Below, in pieces: positions 36,801-52,579 of a DNA stretch of 64,000 nt. Position 1 is the first letter of the stretch. Every line of letters begins with the position of its first letter. Both the position numbers and the translations under genes were made by a program. The notes beneath the pieces are model-generated. The model did not search any database. It was given only the letters and a program-made list of their open reading frames with translations, and was not told the origin of the DNA. The stretch is from Saxidomus purpurata (taxonomy: Eukaryota; Mollusca; Bivalvia; Venerida; Veneridae), in contig JAFMSR010000019.1 in NCBI GenBank assembly GCA_022818135.1, positions 31,051,679 to 31,115,678 on the forward strand, given 5' to 3'.

Positions 36801-39800
36801 TTTCGTTTAAACGAAATAAATACATTGCGGTAAAACCAAATGTTATTTCGTAAAAACGAAATCTTATTTCGTAAAAACGAAATCTTATTTCGTTATTACG
36901 AAATACATTTCGTTTTTACGACATAAGAATTCGTTTTTACGAAATAACATTTCGTTTTTACGAAATAAGATTTCGTTTTTACGAAATAACATTTCGTTTT
37001 TACGAAATAACATTTCGTTTTTACGAAATAACATTTCGTTTTTACGAAATAACAAAAAACGAAATGTATTTCGTAATTACGAAATAAAAAAAAAGTATCA
37101 CATGTCACTTCACGGGCACCGTACAAAATTGTATTTGTTCCTGATTTAATTTCCTTTAAATATTCATACATCAAGTGATACATTAATTGACAAAATATCT
37201 ATAAATAACTTCGAACAATTAATGGGCGGATAGCGATCTCAATGTTGATTATTTGTGCTAAATGGGGCATATTTCGATATACATTTTTGTATGTTTTTCT
37301 TTAATTTTGTATTTGTTTTTATCATTTACGTTCATTTTACATAGTATGGTATATTAAGGTTTTATCGTTTGTACCGGTTTCCCATATGACCAACGCCCCC
37401 AGAAGAGTTTAGTTATTTTAGGTTTTGGGGGATAGTGCAAGATACAGAAAGCGTCCCAATTCCAGAGACACCCCTGGTTCTTTATCATGCCAGATTTTCA
37501 CCCATACATGGGACCTCGGTTATTAAGTCTCATCCGAAAGACTGTTAGTAATTTTAGTTGGTCAGCCCTGGGAATCGAACCCACAACCCCGAGATTACAA
37601 GTCTCGTGCTCTACCTATTGAGCTATCCGGGCTGACTACATCATTTTACATAGTATTTATGTTTGGATAATATAATCTGCTAGATCTAGGGAGTGTCCCT
37701 TTAAAGATAAATTGTAATGCAGAATGTTTCTATTCCAGGCAAGCACTAGACTGTGGAGAAAGAATAGACAAGAGATGAGCCGGTTTTGCACAGGAATCGA
37801 CCTTAACCGGAACTGGGATGCTAATTTTGGAGGTAAGTGTAAAATGTTATAGTATTTAGAGCCATTTCTAAATACTTGAATACTACTGTAATTTCCGTAC
37901 ATAACGACACCCATTTGCATTGTTCCCTATAATTATCCAGAGTATGTTATATCCAACGGACATTACATTTTATATTAAATGGAGAGGGAAACAAAATCTG
38001 ACCAACTAATAAATATTGTTCCTTTTATCCGAAATTTTGCTATATCCGAAGTAGTTATATATGAAGTTTTCTGTATTTATTTTACTCAATAAGTTATCTG
38101 TAAATAAACGATACACATAATGAAATAGAAGCAGAAATACCTTTGTTTAAAGCAGTCTGTAAATACCTTTGTTGTTTGAGGCCCTATTTATGGCGTCTTT
38201 CGGCGTCTTCTTTTTCTTTTCCGTTTTCCTACTTACTGAAGAACTTTCTTTCATAAAGGGACTTTTCTAAGTTCCTTAGAGGACTGCGGATGATGATGAT
38301 GTCACGTCGGGTGTGACGTGTGTTTGATTTCCTTTTCAAAAAGACAAGATCGGAGAAGTGTGCTATAAAAGATCATGGAACACATTAGCCCAACAATAGA
38401 TTACAAAATATATTTTGTATTTTAATTTACCTCAAAACAATGTCTGATTCCCAAATCCAGTGCATAATCACCCCTTTACATCCAATTGGAGACAAATAAT
38501 TTTTAATCACTTGGTTACTCGAACTACTTTTACTTCGCATACAACGAAAGTAATCTCAGCTTAATTTAATCGCTCTCCAACACCCATTCCAGATGATATC
38601 ATGGGAGGCTTCGGCTGTTTCTCCCCTGGTACCACTTAACAGCTGGGTTCTCTGTGACACAATTTGCATCAATTTTCTTTGCCCAAAGACAGAACTGTGT
38701 TTTTGTCTTTAAAGGTTGCTCTTCTGAACATAATGTGAGAAAAAATACGGTGCAGTATGCACTTGCTTAAACAGTCCGCCTTTGAACATAAAACGTTTCA
38801 AATGGGGATATTACCGTCTTGTCTGTTTAAGGCAATTGACTGTAATAACACATTTAATATGTTGCTTTGAATCCATTTTAAGGTGCCGGGTCGTCAGGGA
38901 GCTGCAGTAGCGACACATACCGAGGCCCATCGGCTTTCTCTGCCCCGGAGACTGCAGCACTGCGTGATGCTGTTCGTGATACTCCCTATGTTGCAGCGTT
39001 CTTCTCCATCCATTGCTACTCCCAATACATGCTCATACCGTATGGATACACAACAACCAAACCAAAAAAGTATAACGAACTAGTAAGTTGACATTTATTT
39101 CGTCTTATTTAACTATACCTTTGTTCAAATGTGCCCAAATGATTATTGATTGAGTAACAAACAGTTCATATCGTGATCAGGCTGTATATATTGACATAAT
39201 TTTAACTAGATTATTAAAGGTCCACTACTAAGCGAAAATTAAGTGACAGTTATTTCAATGACAAGTACATTATCTTATACAAGACACTAAATAATGAAGA
39301 TTGTCAGGTTAAAATTTACAGAAAGTGTTTGGAACACGAAGTGAACTATGTGTATTATGTTGAAATCTCAGTAATTTGACAAAATGACCACCCAGGTCTT
39401 TTTAACTTTCTTCATAATGCATAGAAAAATAAGTGTACATGTACTGTGGTTTATTTAGAATTTCTACATACCAACTTTCATTTTTTATTAAAAATAACTG
39501 ATTTCTGTGTTTTTTAAAGTATATTTTGAATTTTCGCTTTCGTTAGTATTGGACCTTTAAGATACATGTGTGTAACATATCATAATTTACTAACTTACCA
39601 GGTCTCAATATTTAAATGACAGTGTTGAATACTGTAAATTTGGTTATATTTGCAATGATTCAATTTTCGGTATTTTCGCGAATTTTACACTTCGCTCATT
39701 TAAAAATCTCACGAAAAACTCGTTTCACATAGATTTACTTTTAGAGATCATGATCACAAATCCGTAATTGTCATCACTCGAACATTACCTAATTAACAGT

Positions 39801-42800
39801 ATATTTTCTGTAGTTTGTGGGCGTGACATTATTTTGGAGTACATCAGATTTGACGTATGGGCCAAAAAAGAAACATTATTATATATATTCCTGATTTTTT
39901 AATGTTGCTGTAAATTGAATAAAATTCGCGATGATTTAACTTTCGTTACTGTCGCGAATCATCCATTTCTCTGACTTTTAAATCTCCGGAAAAGATTTAT
40001 TTTATGTATATTTACTACCTGTTTTAGAGAATTCTTCTTTCTCGAATTTAGATTTCGCATTTCTGTGTGCAAACAAATCGCGACATTTTTGTCTCGCGAA
40101 AGTTACCCAATCTACAGTTTATGACTGTAGCCCTCTTTCGAGTTGTATTCCAATGATTCAACAAACAGGCTTTTTTTTGTTGGTGTAGAGGTTAAGGTGT
40201 CTGTTACTCATTCCAGAGGTTGTGGGTTCGAACCCCACTGGGAGTACTTTATAAGCTTCAAGCTTCTTTCACAATCGAGCTTAAACAAATTAGTATTAAC
40301 TAAACAGGCATTTTGTTACATCTTTTGTCAGGGTATTTCATTTGCTCTAGCGATGTGGATTGTAGTTAAGTATTGATTTTGCCAGGGTCACAATGGAAGG
40401 TTTTTTGTTTTCAGTAAGATTCTTTATATTCAACAAGGCTAATGCATTATAAACGAAATTACCGAATGACCGAATAACAGTGTTGACGGCAGTTTGTTAA
40501 TAGCCTACTATCTGGCTAAATGTTGTATTTGTTTATCCCATAATTCATTAAAAGAGAAATAACAGTCTAAGTGTCTTTACAACTTTGATTTGTTCTTGAA
40601 TAGTTCAGAGTAGCAGAGGAAATGATGAAGGCTCTTGAAACAGTGGACGGATCGTACTTCCTAACCGGCACACCACCTGATATACTCTGTAAGTTAATGA
40701 TTTTAAAGCTGCTCGCTGTCAGAGTTTAAAAGCTGCTCGCTCTCAGTTGCCGTTGAAAAAAGATTGAGAAAAGATTTTAAAAAATGACATACTAATACAT
40801 AAATTTAAAACTTTAGTCTAGAAACAACAATAGAAGTAAAAATCTAGGTAGGAATTTGCAAAAATCGATTGAAAACGCTGGTTTTACGGCACCGCTTCAC
40901 CATACATTGTATGTTTATATTGGAATTTCAAAAACGTTTGCAACGCTTTATTATTTGGTAGCGTAATTTTTTTAATCTACAGATTCAGTCAAACCTGTCT
41001 ATAAAGGCCACCATTTGGAAATGAAAAAGTGGTCTTTATTGACAGGTGGTTGCTCAACACAGGTAAATTTGCGCTGTTTATTGTCAAATTTGAATAGAAA
41101 ACGGTGGCCTTTCGAGACAAGCTTTTTACTTGTGGTCTTTATTCCGAGGTGCTCGTTAGCACAGGTTTGACTGTATACTTTACAGAAATTTATACTGGAA
41201 CCTTTTTATATGGCTTTATGTTCTAAAATATGTTATTTTCACACAGTTTGCGGATTTTTTTTACCAGAATCTGAAAGCGAGCAGCTTCAAGGGGAAAAGA
41301 AAAAGGTTATTTGAACTGTCTGAAGTTAATATGTTTTAGAACGAATCATCTAACTGTAACGTATTGTTATATTTCACAAAAAAATTGTAGCACTGAATTG
41401 TGCTCATGGCGAGCTAAAGTGACCACTCACCACCAGGCGTCCGTGCAAATCTTGTGATAAACTATTGAGCCAATGCCAACAAAACATTCCTTAAGTGATC
41501 CTCATCAGATTGTTCAAATGGAGCACTCTAAACAAAAATTGTATTGCTATGACAGCAATTGAAAATAACAACTTTAAATGTCTCATTTTTAAAAACTGGA
41601 ATACCCACAATTTAGATATTTTGCATTTTACATTGTCTAGTAGACTTCTATTAAGATTTTTCGAATCATGATACATGGGTCAAAATGGACCGCGGTCCGG
41701 TCATTCAATTTTGTATATGTTTCCATAGGAATTATTCTTTTCTGAAACAACAACGCCAAGCGCTTATTAGTCTAGCATGTAACATTGATTAGTAGATTGC
41801 CCTTGAAATTTTTCAAATCTTGACCCCGGGATAACCACCAAGATCTAAAGCTTAGATATAGGTATGTTGCGTTGTCTGGTGGACCTCTACCAAGTGTGTT
41901 CAAATTCAGTCCCTTGGTCAATAGGCGGGTCTCTTGATTTACATAGACTTATATAGGAAATACTTTCAAATCCTTAACTTCAAAATCACATAGCCTAGAG
42001 CTTAGGTATTGTGTATGTGGCATGGGTCAAAATGACCACGCTCGGGGGATCCCTTGTCTTGAATAGAGCTAATGGAGAAACGTAGCGTTCAATTAGTTCG
42101 TATAGCAACCAGCGATTTCCTTAGCAACCAGTGATTTCTTTAGTAACCAGTGACTTCCTAAGTAACCAGTGACTTTCTTTAGGAACAAGTGATTTCTTAA
42201 ACAACCACTGACCTCCAATGCACCAGCTTATTCCCCAAACTACCAGTGAATTATCAGTCTACAAGTGACATCCTTAGCCAACAGTGGGGTCCTTTAGGAG
42301 CCATTGACTTCCTAAGCAAGCAATGTAAAGTTGTTGTTGAACAATTAATGGATGAATATCAATTCATTATGAAAGGCCTGTTTTGATTTTTTTTTTGAAA
42401 ATTGAAGCATTTTTCGATCTATTAACTTTTTCTTAAAAATAGTAGATATTTGCCATTTAACATTCATTGAACACATACATAATTTCTTTTTGAAGATTAT
42501 GATCTGGTAGGTATAGAGAGTGCCCCTTTAATATCCTTCACCCAAAATGTAAACAGTAAATATATGCTGGTACATACGGTGGCACAGAGGTGACATCAGC
42601 AACACTTTATTTATATTGTGGCCACAACTTACTAAGTTGTGGCCACAACTTAGTAAGTTGAGGCCACAACTTATTAAGTTGGGGCCACAACTTATTACGT
42701 TGAGGCCACAACTTATTAAGTTGAGGCCACAACTTACTAACTTGTGGCCACAACTTATTAACTTGTGGCCACAACTTACTAAGTTGAGGCCACAAGTTAT

Positions 42801-45128
42801 TAAGTTGAGGCCACAACTTATTAAGTTGAGGCCACAACTTACTAACTTGTGGCCACAACTTATTAAATTGAGGCCACGACTTAGTTTAGCCAATCAAAAC
42901 GGCTGTTTCATCTTTGCCGCTTTATGGTAATTACACAGTTAGCACCCCTGATTCAAAATCGCCATTTGTACTAACGTGTTACATTTCAACAGACCAACCG
43001 ACACTATCAATGTTATGCAGCCATGGAGGCTATAGCACAATTTTTGACACGGCGAGGTGTTGAGCGTGAGGTGATGAACAGAATGTCGGAGGAAAAGGTT
43101 AGTAATAGACATACATGTGCAGCCCTAAATGGAAATCGGAACTGAATTCTGAAAATGGGGAAACGTCTTCAGTCTTCTTCTGTAAATAAAATAAACATTT
43201 GAAATGACTGATGCACATGTTTGGTAATTACCCCTATAAGGGCCTATCAGAGACATACGGAAGGGACGTTATGAAAATATACGGACGGTTTTTACCTGAC
43301 GTTTGATTGGAAAACTCATGACTGGCTTGAGATTCTTGTAAACAAGTATGACGTAGAAAACGGATACAGTTTGACGTCACGATACATCATGTGGATGCGT
43401 AATTCAATTTCAAAGGAAATTCAGTCATCAAAAACACTGTAAAACACATCCTTCTTTTGCCATACTTGAGTTTGCGCATCGTCATTTCAAATGTTTATTT
43501 ACAGAAGAAGACTGAGGAGAACCATTTTCCAGCGTTTCTCCGTTTTCAGAATTCAGTTCCGATTTCCATTTAGGGATGCACATGTACGTCTATTACTAAC
43601 CTTTTCCTCCGACATTCTGTTCATCACCTCACGCTCAACACCTCGCCGTGTCAAAAATTGTGCTATAGCCTCCATGGCTGCATAACATTAATAGTGTCGG
43701 TTGGTCTGTTGAAATGTAACACGTTAGTACAAATGGCGTATTTGAATCAGGGGTGCTAACTGTGTAATTACCATAAAGCGGCAAAGATGAAACAGCCGTT
43801 TTGATTGGCTAAACTAAGTCGTGGCCTCAATTTAATAAGTTGTGGCCACAAGTTAGTAAGTTGTGGCCTCAACTTAATAAGTTGTGGCCACAAGTTAATA
43901 AGTTGTGGCCTCAATTTAATAAGTTGTGGCCTCAACTTAATTACGTGTGGCCTCAACTTAATAAGTTGTGGCCACAAGTAAATAAGTTGTGGCCTCAACT
44001 TACTAAGTTGTGGCCAGTTGTGCCACAATATAAATAAAGTGTTGCTGATGTCACCTCTGTGCCACCGTAGGTACATATACCCAGCACGATAGATAAAGTA
44101 ATGAATAGTCCTGATAACTGTTCCATTACAAGTAAATATCACAACGTTAAGAAATGTGTTTTTAAAGCGGCATTCCCTACAACTACCAGATTATTTTTTA
44201 TGAAAATGTTAAAATAGATTAAATATACAAACAAATACAAAGACATTGTTAAGCAGAACATGTATCGAGAAACGTCTTATTTTTTCAAACAATCCCAACA
44301 TAGCAACCTTTCATAATGAATCACTTTCAACCCAACAATCAAAACCAATTATAAAATGAAAGTTTAACGATAGCAATAAATCTTATTTCTTAATTTGTAC
44401 CTGTTCATTTACTTTATCATCATTTATTTAGACTTTTATATTCGGGGAAGTAAATTTTCATTATCGTATAACGTACAGTTATTAAGTCATTTCAAAGTAC
44501 ATCCAGCAACCCATACATCTAGCAGATTATATCCTCGAAACATAGGTTATGTGTTCAATGAACATAAAACAATAAATAAAAACAATTTCAAAGAAGAACC
44601 TTTGGCGAAAAATACCTCATTTTACCACAATTAATCAATATAGAGAGTTTCTGTAATAAATCGCATCCATCCATTAAATGTACAACAACAACTCTACATA
44701 GATTATTGAATGCTTTATGGTACTGCCGTATATATTAAACCGGTGATTTTAACGATAACGACTGGGAATGCATAGCTGAAACTTTTAGGTTCAGTTATAA
44801 TACTTCCAAAGACTCTATTATTTATGTTTTGGAGGTTATTTAGTTTGACTTCAGTTATAGGGTATGTCCCTTAAAGGAGTGCCTCTTTAATATGATATGT
44901 ATGTTTGTTACAGACGTAGCATCTGGCGGAGCTTACGACTACTTCTATGATCAAGGAATACCGTATGCCTACACGTATGAGCTACGGCCTAGAAGTGGAA
45001 CGGCCAACGGATTTGTACTTGATACCAAAGAGATTCCTGATGGCACAATGGAGGTTTTTGTCTCTTTGTTGGCCTTTGTTAAAGATGAGGAACTCGACTT
45101 TAGGACTGAGTCAGAATACCCAGCATAA
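30869..45128 (+). CDS. Secreted zinc carboxypeptidase (M14, A/B family proenzyme), complete, 11 exons
   Basis: It removes C-terminal residues from peptides, and is likely a secreted digestive enzyme made as a proenzyme. Exons: 30869-30927, 32546-32630, 32927-33060, 33994-34081, 34380-34484, 35306-35410, 35957-36055, 37739-37832, 38883-39082, 40604-40688, 44914-45128. Phases agree throughout, giving 1269 nt, or 422 aa. There is a signal peptide (about 1-15) and a propeptide to about residue 105 with a basic cleavage area (ERR, KVPK). Zinc ligands are His176 and Glu179 (GTHAREW) and His300 (SIHCYSQ). Substrate-binding Arg232, Asn248 and Arg249 (LNRNWD), Tyr352 (bovine Tyr248) and catalytic Glu374 (YTYELR, bovine Glu270) are all present. 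The residue at the specificity position (bovine 255) is Tyr359, neither the Ile of CPA nor the Asp of CPB. AATAAA lies at 45163-45168. Confidence 0.95.
31995..32370 (+). mobile_element. MITE-2, complete copy (carboxypeptidase intron 1)
   Basis: Terminal inverted repeats are TTAAAGCTGCTCGCTCTCAG and CTGAGAGCGAGCAGCTTTAA, about 20 bp and near perfect. The element is about 375 bp and non-coding. Related copies or fragments lie at 4880-5155, about 21495-21835, about 27035-27440, 40705-41292 and about 45440-45480. Confidence 0.85.
33110..33270 (+). mobile_element. tRNA-derived SINE-like fragment (carboxypeptidase intron 3)
   Basis: A B-box-like GGGATCGATTCCAGG is preceded by GCCTCAGGATTGGAGGG and followed by AGGGAAGGCATAATAATAAC and CTCTACCTCTTCGATG. 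The same order recurs at 50560-50690, so it is a repeat family and not a tRNA gene. Confidence 0.6.
33690..33905 (+). repeat. About 34-bp minisatellite (carboxypeptidase intron 3)
   Basis: Six units of ATTTTAAACATTACGCGCGA followed by GCACGCAATTG variants. It is CpG-containing in an otherwise AT-rich region and ends about 90 bp before the exon 4 acceptor. Confidence 0.85.
34190..34375. mobile_element. TIR element with CCGTTTATAACGA-type ends (carboxypeptidase intron 4)
   Basis: ACTCCGTTTATAACGACTCC on the left and GTTCGTTATAAACGATGTTT on the right are inverted. The interior has CCGGATATAAGGAA repeated in both orientations. Related pieces are near 37890-38080, 45325-45410 and 59305-59380. The ends resemble pogo/Tigger-type MITEs. 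The right end runs up to the exon 5 acceptor and appears to supply its polypyrimidine side. Confidence 0.55.
34520..34700 (+). repeat. G-rich minisatellite, GGCTTGTGGCAG(AG) unit of 12-15 bp
   Basis: About thirteen units lie 35 bp after the carboxypeptidase exon 5 donor. Open frames through it (Cys/Gly/Arg repeats) are artefacts of the array. Confidence 0.9.
34795..34930 (+). repeat. About 28-bp minisatellite
   Basis: Four or five degenerate units of TATAACTTCGGAAATGTTTA, with TTCGGCAATG variants, in carboxypeptidase intron 5. Confidence 0.75.
35642..35762. mobile_element. Small hairpin MITE (carboxypeptidase intron 6)
   Basis: TTGCGACAGTATATACGGTT and TATCGCAAACGTTTT on the left are mirrored by AAAACGTTTGCGAT and AAACCGTACATGCAGTCGCA on the right. 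It is about 120 bp in total, nearly all stem. Confidence 0.7.
36351..37123. mobile_element. Foldback element built from 21-bp palindromic units (carboxypeptidase intron 7)
   Basis: Terminal inverted repeats (CGGTGCCC.TGAAGTGACA continuing with TGTGATAC, 27 bp, one mismatch) at 36353-36379 and 37095-37121 are flanked by TA. The interior of about 700 bp is roughly thirty 21-bp units in both orientations. Each unit joins TTTCGTAAAAACGAAA to GAAATAAGATTTC, so every unit has two dyad centres about 10.5 bp apart. Frames through it (FRKNEIR or FVKTKCY repeats) are artefacts. There is no transposase; movement in trans by a TA-targeting (mariner-like) enzyme is inference. Confidence 0.8.
37380..37640 (-). 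mobile_element. tRNA-derived SINE-like element (carboxypeptidase intron 7)
   Basis: On the minus strand the head reads GGATAGCTCAATAGGTAGAG, then an anticodon-arm-like CGAGACTTGTAATCTCG, then a B box GGTTCGATTCC. It resembles a lysine/threonine-type tRNA, but the acceptor stem does not pair in the normal register. A body of about 180 bp follows (to about 37380). This favours a SINE head over a functional tRNA gene. Confidence 0.6.
37660..37706 (-). mobile_element. MITE-1 terminal fragment next to carboxypeptidase exon 8
   Basis: ATAATCTGCTAGATCTAGGG then GTGTCCCTTTAA is the end of MITE-1 in reverse orientation. It stops 33 bp before the exon 8 acceptor. Confidence 0.65.
40175..40262 (+). mobile_element. 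tRNA-derived SINE-like fragment (carboxypeptidase intron 9)
   Basis: An A-box-like GGTGTAGAGGTTAAGG is followed by CTGTTACTCATTCCAG and a perfect T-arm-like GTGGGTTCGAACCCCAC. The acceptor arm is absent. It is a fragment of a tRNA-headed retroposon. Confidence 0.55.
40705..41292 (+). mobile_element. MITE-2 copy interrupted by a smaller CAGTCAAACCTG element
   Basis: MITE-2 ends are AAAGCTGCTCGCTCTCAG (about 40724, with a partial duplicate of the end just before it) and GAAAGCGAGCAGCTTC. The interior is interrupted at about 40987-41176 by an element with inverted ends CAGTCAAACCTGT and ACAGGTTTGACTG, typical of pogo/Tigger-like MITEs with TA targets. It lies in carboxypeptidase intron 10. Confidence 0.75.
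41395..42060 (+). repeat. Dispersed bivalve-type repeat (intron 10)
   Basis: It contains GCTCATGGCGAGCTAAAGTG, CACTCACCACCAGGCGTCCG, GGTGGACCTCTACCAAG and GCCTAGAGCTTAGGTATTG, word strings I associate with widespread bivalve repeats. There is no open frame. Confidence 0.5.
42075..42330 (+). repeat. About 20-bp degenerate minisatellite
   Basis: Roughly ten units of AGCAACCAGTGATTTCCTT, increasingly diverged to the right. Confidence 0.75.
42370..42535 (-). mobile_element. MITE-1 partial copy (reverse)
   Basis: It ends GTAGGTATAGAGAGTGCCCC then TTTAA, matching the inverted 5' end of MITE-1; the upstream part (CATTGAACACATACATAAT) matches the interior. It adjoins the left flank of the foldback element starting at 42571. 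Confidence 0.6.
42571..44080. mobile_element. Large foldback element with 21-bp palindromic arrays and a captured exon-like segment
   Basis: The two arms (42571-43213 and about 43475-44080) are inverted copies with only small indels, separated by about 260 bp. From outside in, each arm has a terminal block (GGTGGCACAGAGGTGACATC), an array of 21-bp units (GGCCACAACTTATTAAGTTG plus one base; about 13 units left, about 10 right), a block with CGGCTGTTTCATCTTTGCCG, and an exon-like segment. Each 21-bp unit again has two dyad centres (TTGTGGCCACAA and AACTTA.TAAGTT). It sits in carboxypeptidase intron 10. WPQLNKL-type frames over the arrays are artefacts. Confidence 0.85.
42993..43097 (+). other. 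Exon-like segment inside the left foldback arm (mirror at 43601-43705, minus strand)
   Basis: An acceptor (ACATTTCAACAG) precedes 42993. An ATG at 43023 opens 25 codons (MEAIAQFLTRRGVEREV then MNRMSEEK) that end at a donor (AAG|GTTAGT) after 43097. The right arm holds the identical 75 coding bases on the minus strand (43675-43601). The peptide resembles the start of SAM-like helical domains that I recall from many uncharacterised animal proteins; that identification is tentative. It is out of the carboxypeptidase reading context and probably represents a host or element exon carried by the foldback. Confidence 0.5.
44500..44880 (+). mobile_element. MITE-1 copy (5' end degraded) just before carboxypeptidase exon 11
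   Basis: It shares ACATCTAGCAGATTATA, GTGTTCAATGAACATAAAA, TGCCTCATTTTACCACAATT-type words and the terminal ATAGGGTATGTCCCTTAA. The end lies 34 bp before the exon 11 acceptor. A second degenerate MITE-1-like start is at about 44165-44290. The breakpoint of the segmental duplication (about 44738) falls inside this copy. Confidence 0.7.
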
Positions 45129-45162
45129 GGAGCGATTGCTTCCACGGCACTGTAAATACGAT

Positions 45163-45168
45163 AATAAA
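45163..45168 (+). terminator. Polyadenylation signal of the carboxypeptidase
   Basis: AATAAA lies 35 nt after the TAA stop (45126-45128). The same signal is kept in the duplicated fragment (59155-59160). Confidence 0.7.
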
Positions 45169-45563
45169 ACAGTTTACTGAATTGTGTTGTTCTTTTTCTA
45201 TATCATTTCAATTGACTTGAGGCCTTTGATGTTTTACACACATACATGCACACACATGTTTATTTATCAATATTTCTTTAGACGTCTCCGCTCTTTTATA
45301 AACACAAATTAAATAATACTGCTCTATTTTCCGTTTATAACGAACTCATTTGAACCATTTATTCTAACAATTTGTTCCTTATATCCGGAGTATGTTATAT
45401 TTATATAACATTTTAACTCATTATGTCATTTTTTAAATGTTTTATTTTTTTCCACGGCAACTGAGAGCGAGCAGCTTTAAGTATCACCTGTTTAATTTAA
45501 AGATGAGCAAAAAACGAAAGGCGTAATCAAAGTAAGACTAAAACATATAAACAAGTTAAAATA

Positions 45564-45569
45564 TTTATT
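45564..45569 (-). terminator. Polyadenylation signal of the cathepsin L-like gene
   Basis: TTTATT on the plus strand reads AATAAA on the minus strand, about 123 nt after the stop codon (45694-45692). It implies a 3' UTR of about 145 nt, ending close to the convergent carboxypeptidase 3' end. It is kept in copy 2 (59520-59525). Confidence 0.65.
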
Positions 45570-45691
45570 TTTCAATCAATTTTAACAATCATTTGCACAG
45601 CTTGAAAACATCGACAAATATCTGTATAATTTATTTAAATTATCACAGTTAGTTGTTTTCCTGAGATCTTTATGTCTCTACCGGTGAGAAT

Positions 45692-51506
<5,815 letters not shown>

Positions 51507-51788
51507 CTGAAAAACACATCTGTCAAATAAGTAACGGATTCCTTATTAACATAGAAAAAATTCCTCTTAGTCATCCTTAATACTTTATGTTCTGTTGAAT
51601 CAACCGATGGTATATCAAGCATAGCTATATAAAGTAAATTTTCCAGTCGCTCTGTTTTCAATTTCGAAAACATGAACAAACATAGAAATGTACTCTTTTT
51701 GGGCAACACTATCAGAAACTGACGCAGGCCTGCTCGCTGCATTACCCCGTAGGTTAATAGTTTAACATTGTCTTTACGATACTACTCT

Positions 51789-52136
51789 TTAAAGAGGCGT
51801 ACCCTAAAACTAGATGAAATAAATAACTTAAACTATATGTAATATGTTAATGGAATGCATCTTTCCCAAACCTAAAAGATCAAGCAAAGAAAAAGAGGAA
51901 GATGTAACTGGTAAAGTAAGCGAAATAGTACAAATGCCGTTAAATCTTCATTTTATAGTTGATTTAAATTTTAGATGGATAGTGATTTATTATAAGAGCT
52001 CGCAATATTGAAAGTCTGTGCATAAACGAGACATTTCTCGATATCTGTTCTTCTTAAAGATGCATTTGATAATCATTGTAGCATGTTTTAACGCTTTGAT
52101 GAAATACCATTTTAGTTATAGGGTATGTCTCTTTAA
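51789..52136 (-). mobile_element. MITE-1 full-length diverged copy (cathepsin L 5' UTR intron)
   Basis: TTAAAGAGGCGTACCCTAAA and TTATAGGGTATGTCTCTTTAA-type ends within TTAA; 348 bp. The interior is more diverged than in the other copies. Confidence 0.65.
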
Positions 52137-52579
52137 GAATGCGGTAGGATGCAAAGAGTAGGTTAAAATGTACAAAAATTAGAACAACGACTGTGATCAT
52201 GTGACACCCTTACTTACTTGTTCAACTTAGATTTAAATCTGATAAATGTTGAGTACCGACGAGTTTACAGATAATATAAAATTATCACTGTCAAAATTTA
52301 AATAAACCAATTTTCAATGTTATTTAAAACGTTAAAGTAGGATCAAATCGTTATCTAAACTAGAACAAATCTTCACATTTTGTTACATCACATGAGACAA
52401 TTGGTATCTTAAGCGAATTTTAAAAGTTCTAATTTAAATTAAAGTCCCATTAACACTTCGGGTGTAATATTACTTGTACCAGTTGAATTTCTGAAATTTA
52501 TTAACTATAGTATCTTGCAGGAGAAATTAACCGATATTTGTTCGGCTTTTAAAATTGAACATATTGAGCTATAAATAGA

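Noticed and set aside
36380..37183. Frames with FRKNEIR and FVKTKCY repeats
   Set aside because: 21-bp palindromic units give seven-residue repeats on either strand; not coding.
37555..37640. tRNA gene with TGT anticodon on the minus strand
   Set aside because: D arm, anticodon arm and B box are recognisable, but the acceptor stem does not pair in the standard register and a SINE-like body follows; treated as a retroposon head.
40180..40250. tRNA gene on the plus strand
   Set aside because: Perfect T arm, but no acceptor stem and an irregular anticodon arm; SINE fragment more likely.
42528..44142. Frames with WPQLNKL or SCGLNLI repeats
   Set aside because: Artefact of the 21-bp GGCCACAACTTA array in the foldback arms.
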